From assembly GCA_011524615.1 (NCBI GenBank), contig WTJZ01000157.1, positions 1 through 13,737 on the forward strand: a DNA stretch of 13,737 nucleotides, given 5' to 3'. The DNA comes from Akkermansiaceae bacterium (lineage in GTDB: Bacteria > Verrucomicrobiota > Verrucomicrobiia > Verrucomicrobiales > Akkermansiaceae). Positions within the stretch are counted from its first letter, which is position 1, and every line of letters starts with the position of its first letter. Shown piece after piece: positions 13,543 through 13,737 of this stretch. The notes below the pieces were generated by a model. The model saw only the letters and a list, made by a program, of their open reading frames with translations. It was not told the origin of the DNA and ran no database searches. The position numbers were made by a program, and so were the translations under genes.

Positions 13543-13737
13543 GTGAGTAAAGCAACAAACATCCACCCTGAATTTTCTCGATTCCTACAGCGAGAAGAAA
13601 AAGAAGAATTGCTGGGGCAAAAGGGGAAAGTCTTTTGGCTATATGGACTCTCAGGTTCGGGTAAGTCGACCATTGCGAACGCAACCGAACGCAAGCTGCA
13701 TGAAGCTGGTAGAATGACTGTAATCCTAGACGGAGAC
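13543..13737 (+). CDS. cysC: Adenylyl-sulfate kinase (APS kinase), N-terminal part
   Basis: Phosphorylates adenosine 5'-phosphosulfate to PAPS, the sulfate donor for sulfotransferases. The visible 65 residues begin MSKATNIHPEFSRFLQRE, continue through EELLGQKGKVFWLYG into the P-loop GLSGSGKST and reach VILDGD at the window edge, the LDGD motif typical of CysC. The start is taken as GTG 13543 (no ATG in this frame after the preceding stop at 13519-13521). The frame is the same as that of the glycosyltransferase, 21 bases after its stop, so the genes are co-transcribed. Placement in a polysaccharide operon instead of a sulfate-assimilation cluster points to PAPS for sulfating the polymer. The rest, and any fused CysN domain, lies outside the window. 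Confidence 0.92.
   Translation, partial: MSKATNIHPEFSRFLQREEKEELLGQKGKVFWLYGLSGSGKSTIANATERKLHEAGRMTVILDGD

Overview
The window looks like chromosomal DNA from a Gram-negative, aerobic bacterium, most likely of the phylum Verrucomicrobiota (Opitutae/Puniceicoccales-like). This is an inference from gene content: a type HIII RNase H, a monomeric NADP isocitrate dehydrogenase, a close homologue of plant-type GDP-mannose 3,5-epimerase, a lipobox-bearing entericidin-like lipoprotein, moderate GC and very few Shine-Dalgarno sequences. No rRNA is present to settle it. I see no tRNA, CRISPR array, insertion sequence or prophage.

Left part (1-3595): the N-terminal part of primosomal helicase PriA runs leftward off the window edge. 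Divergent from it is a protein-kinase-fold gene whose catalytic motifs are all replaced (a predicted pseudokinase). It converges on a DeaD/CsdA-type DEAD-box RNA helicase with a DbpA-type RNA-binding domain and an RGG-rich tail. A perfect 17-bp hairpin flanked by A and T tracts sits between the two convergent genes and should terminate both.

Middle (3596-8908): an unrecognised 368-residue protein, a small entericidin-like lipoprotein and a spermidine-synthase-like Rossmann protein lie on the plus strand. RNase HIII is on the minus strand. An ArsC/Spx-like CxxC protein and the adenine glycosylase MutY follow as a likely two-gene operon, then a Pro/Ala-rich single-pass membrane protein on the minus strand. 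Genome maintenance is the recurring theme here (PriA, RNase HIII, MutY).

Right part (8909-13737): monomeric isocitrate dehydrogenase is an isolated gene with a strong ribosome binding site and its own terminator. After an AT-rich 250-bp leader with direct repeats and a palindrome begins a surface-polysaccharide operon: GDP-mannose 3,5-epimerase, a WecG/TagA/CpsF glycosyltransferase and the start of an APS kinase (CysC). Together these would supply GDP-L-galactose (or L-gulose), a membrane-side glycosyl transfer and PAPS, which suggests a sulfated exopolysaccharide containing an unusual L-hexose. This locus, cut by the window edge, is the best candidate here for an undescribed system. The rest is mostly housekeeping.
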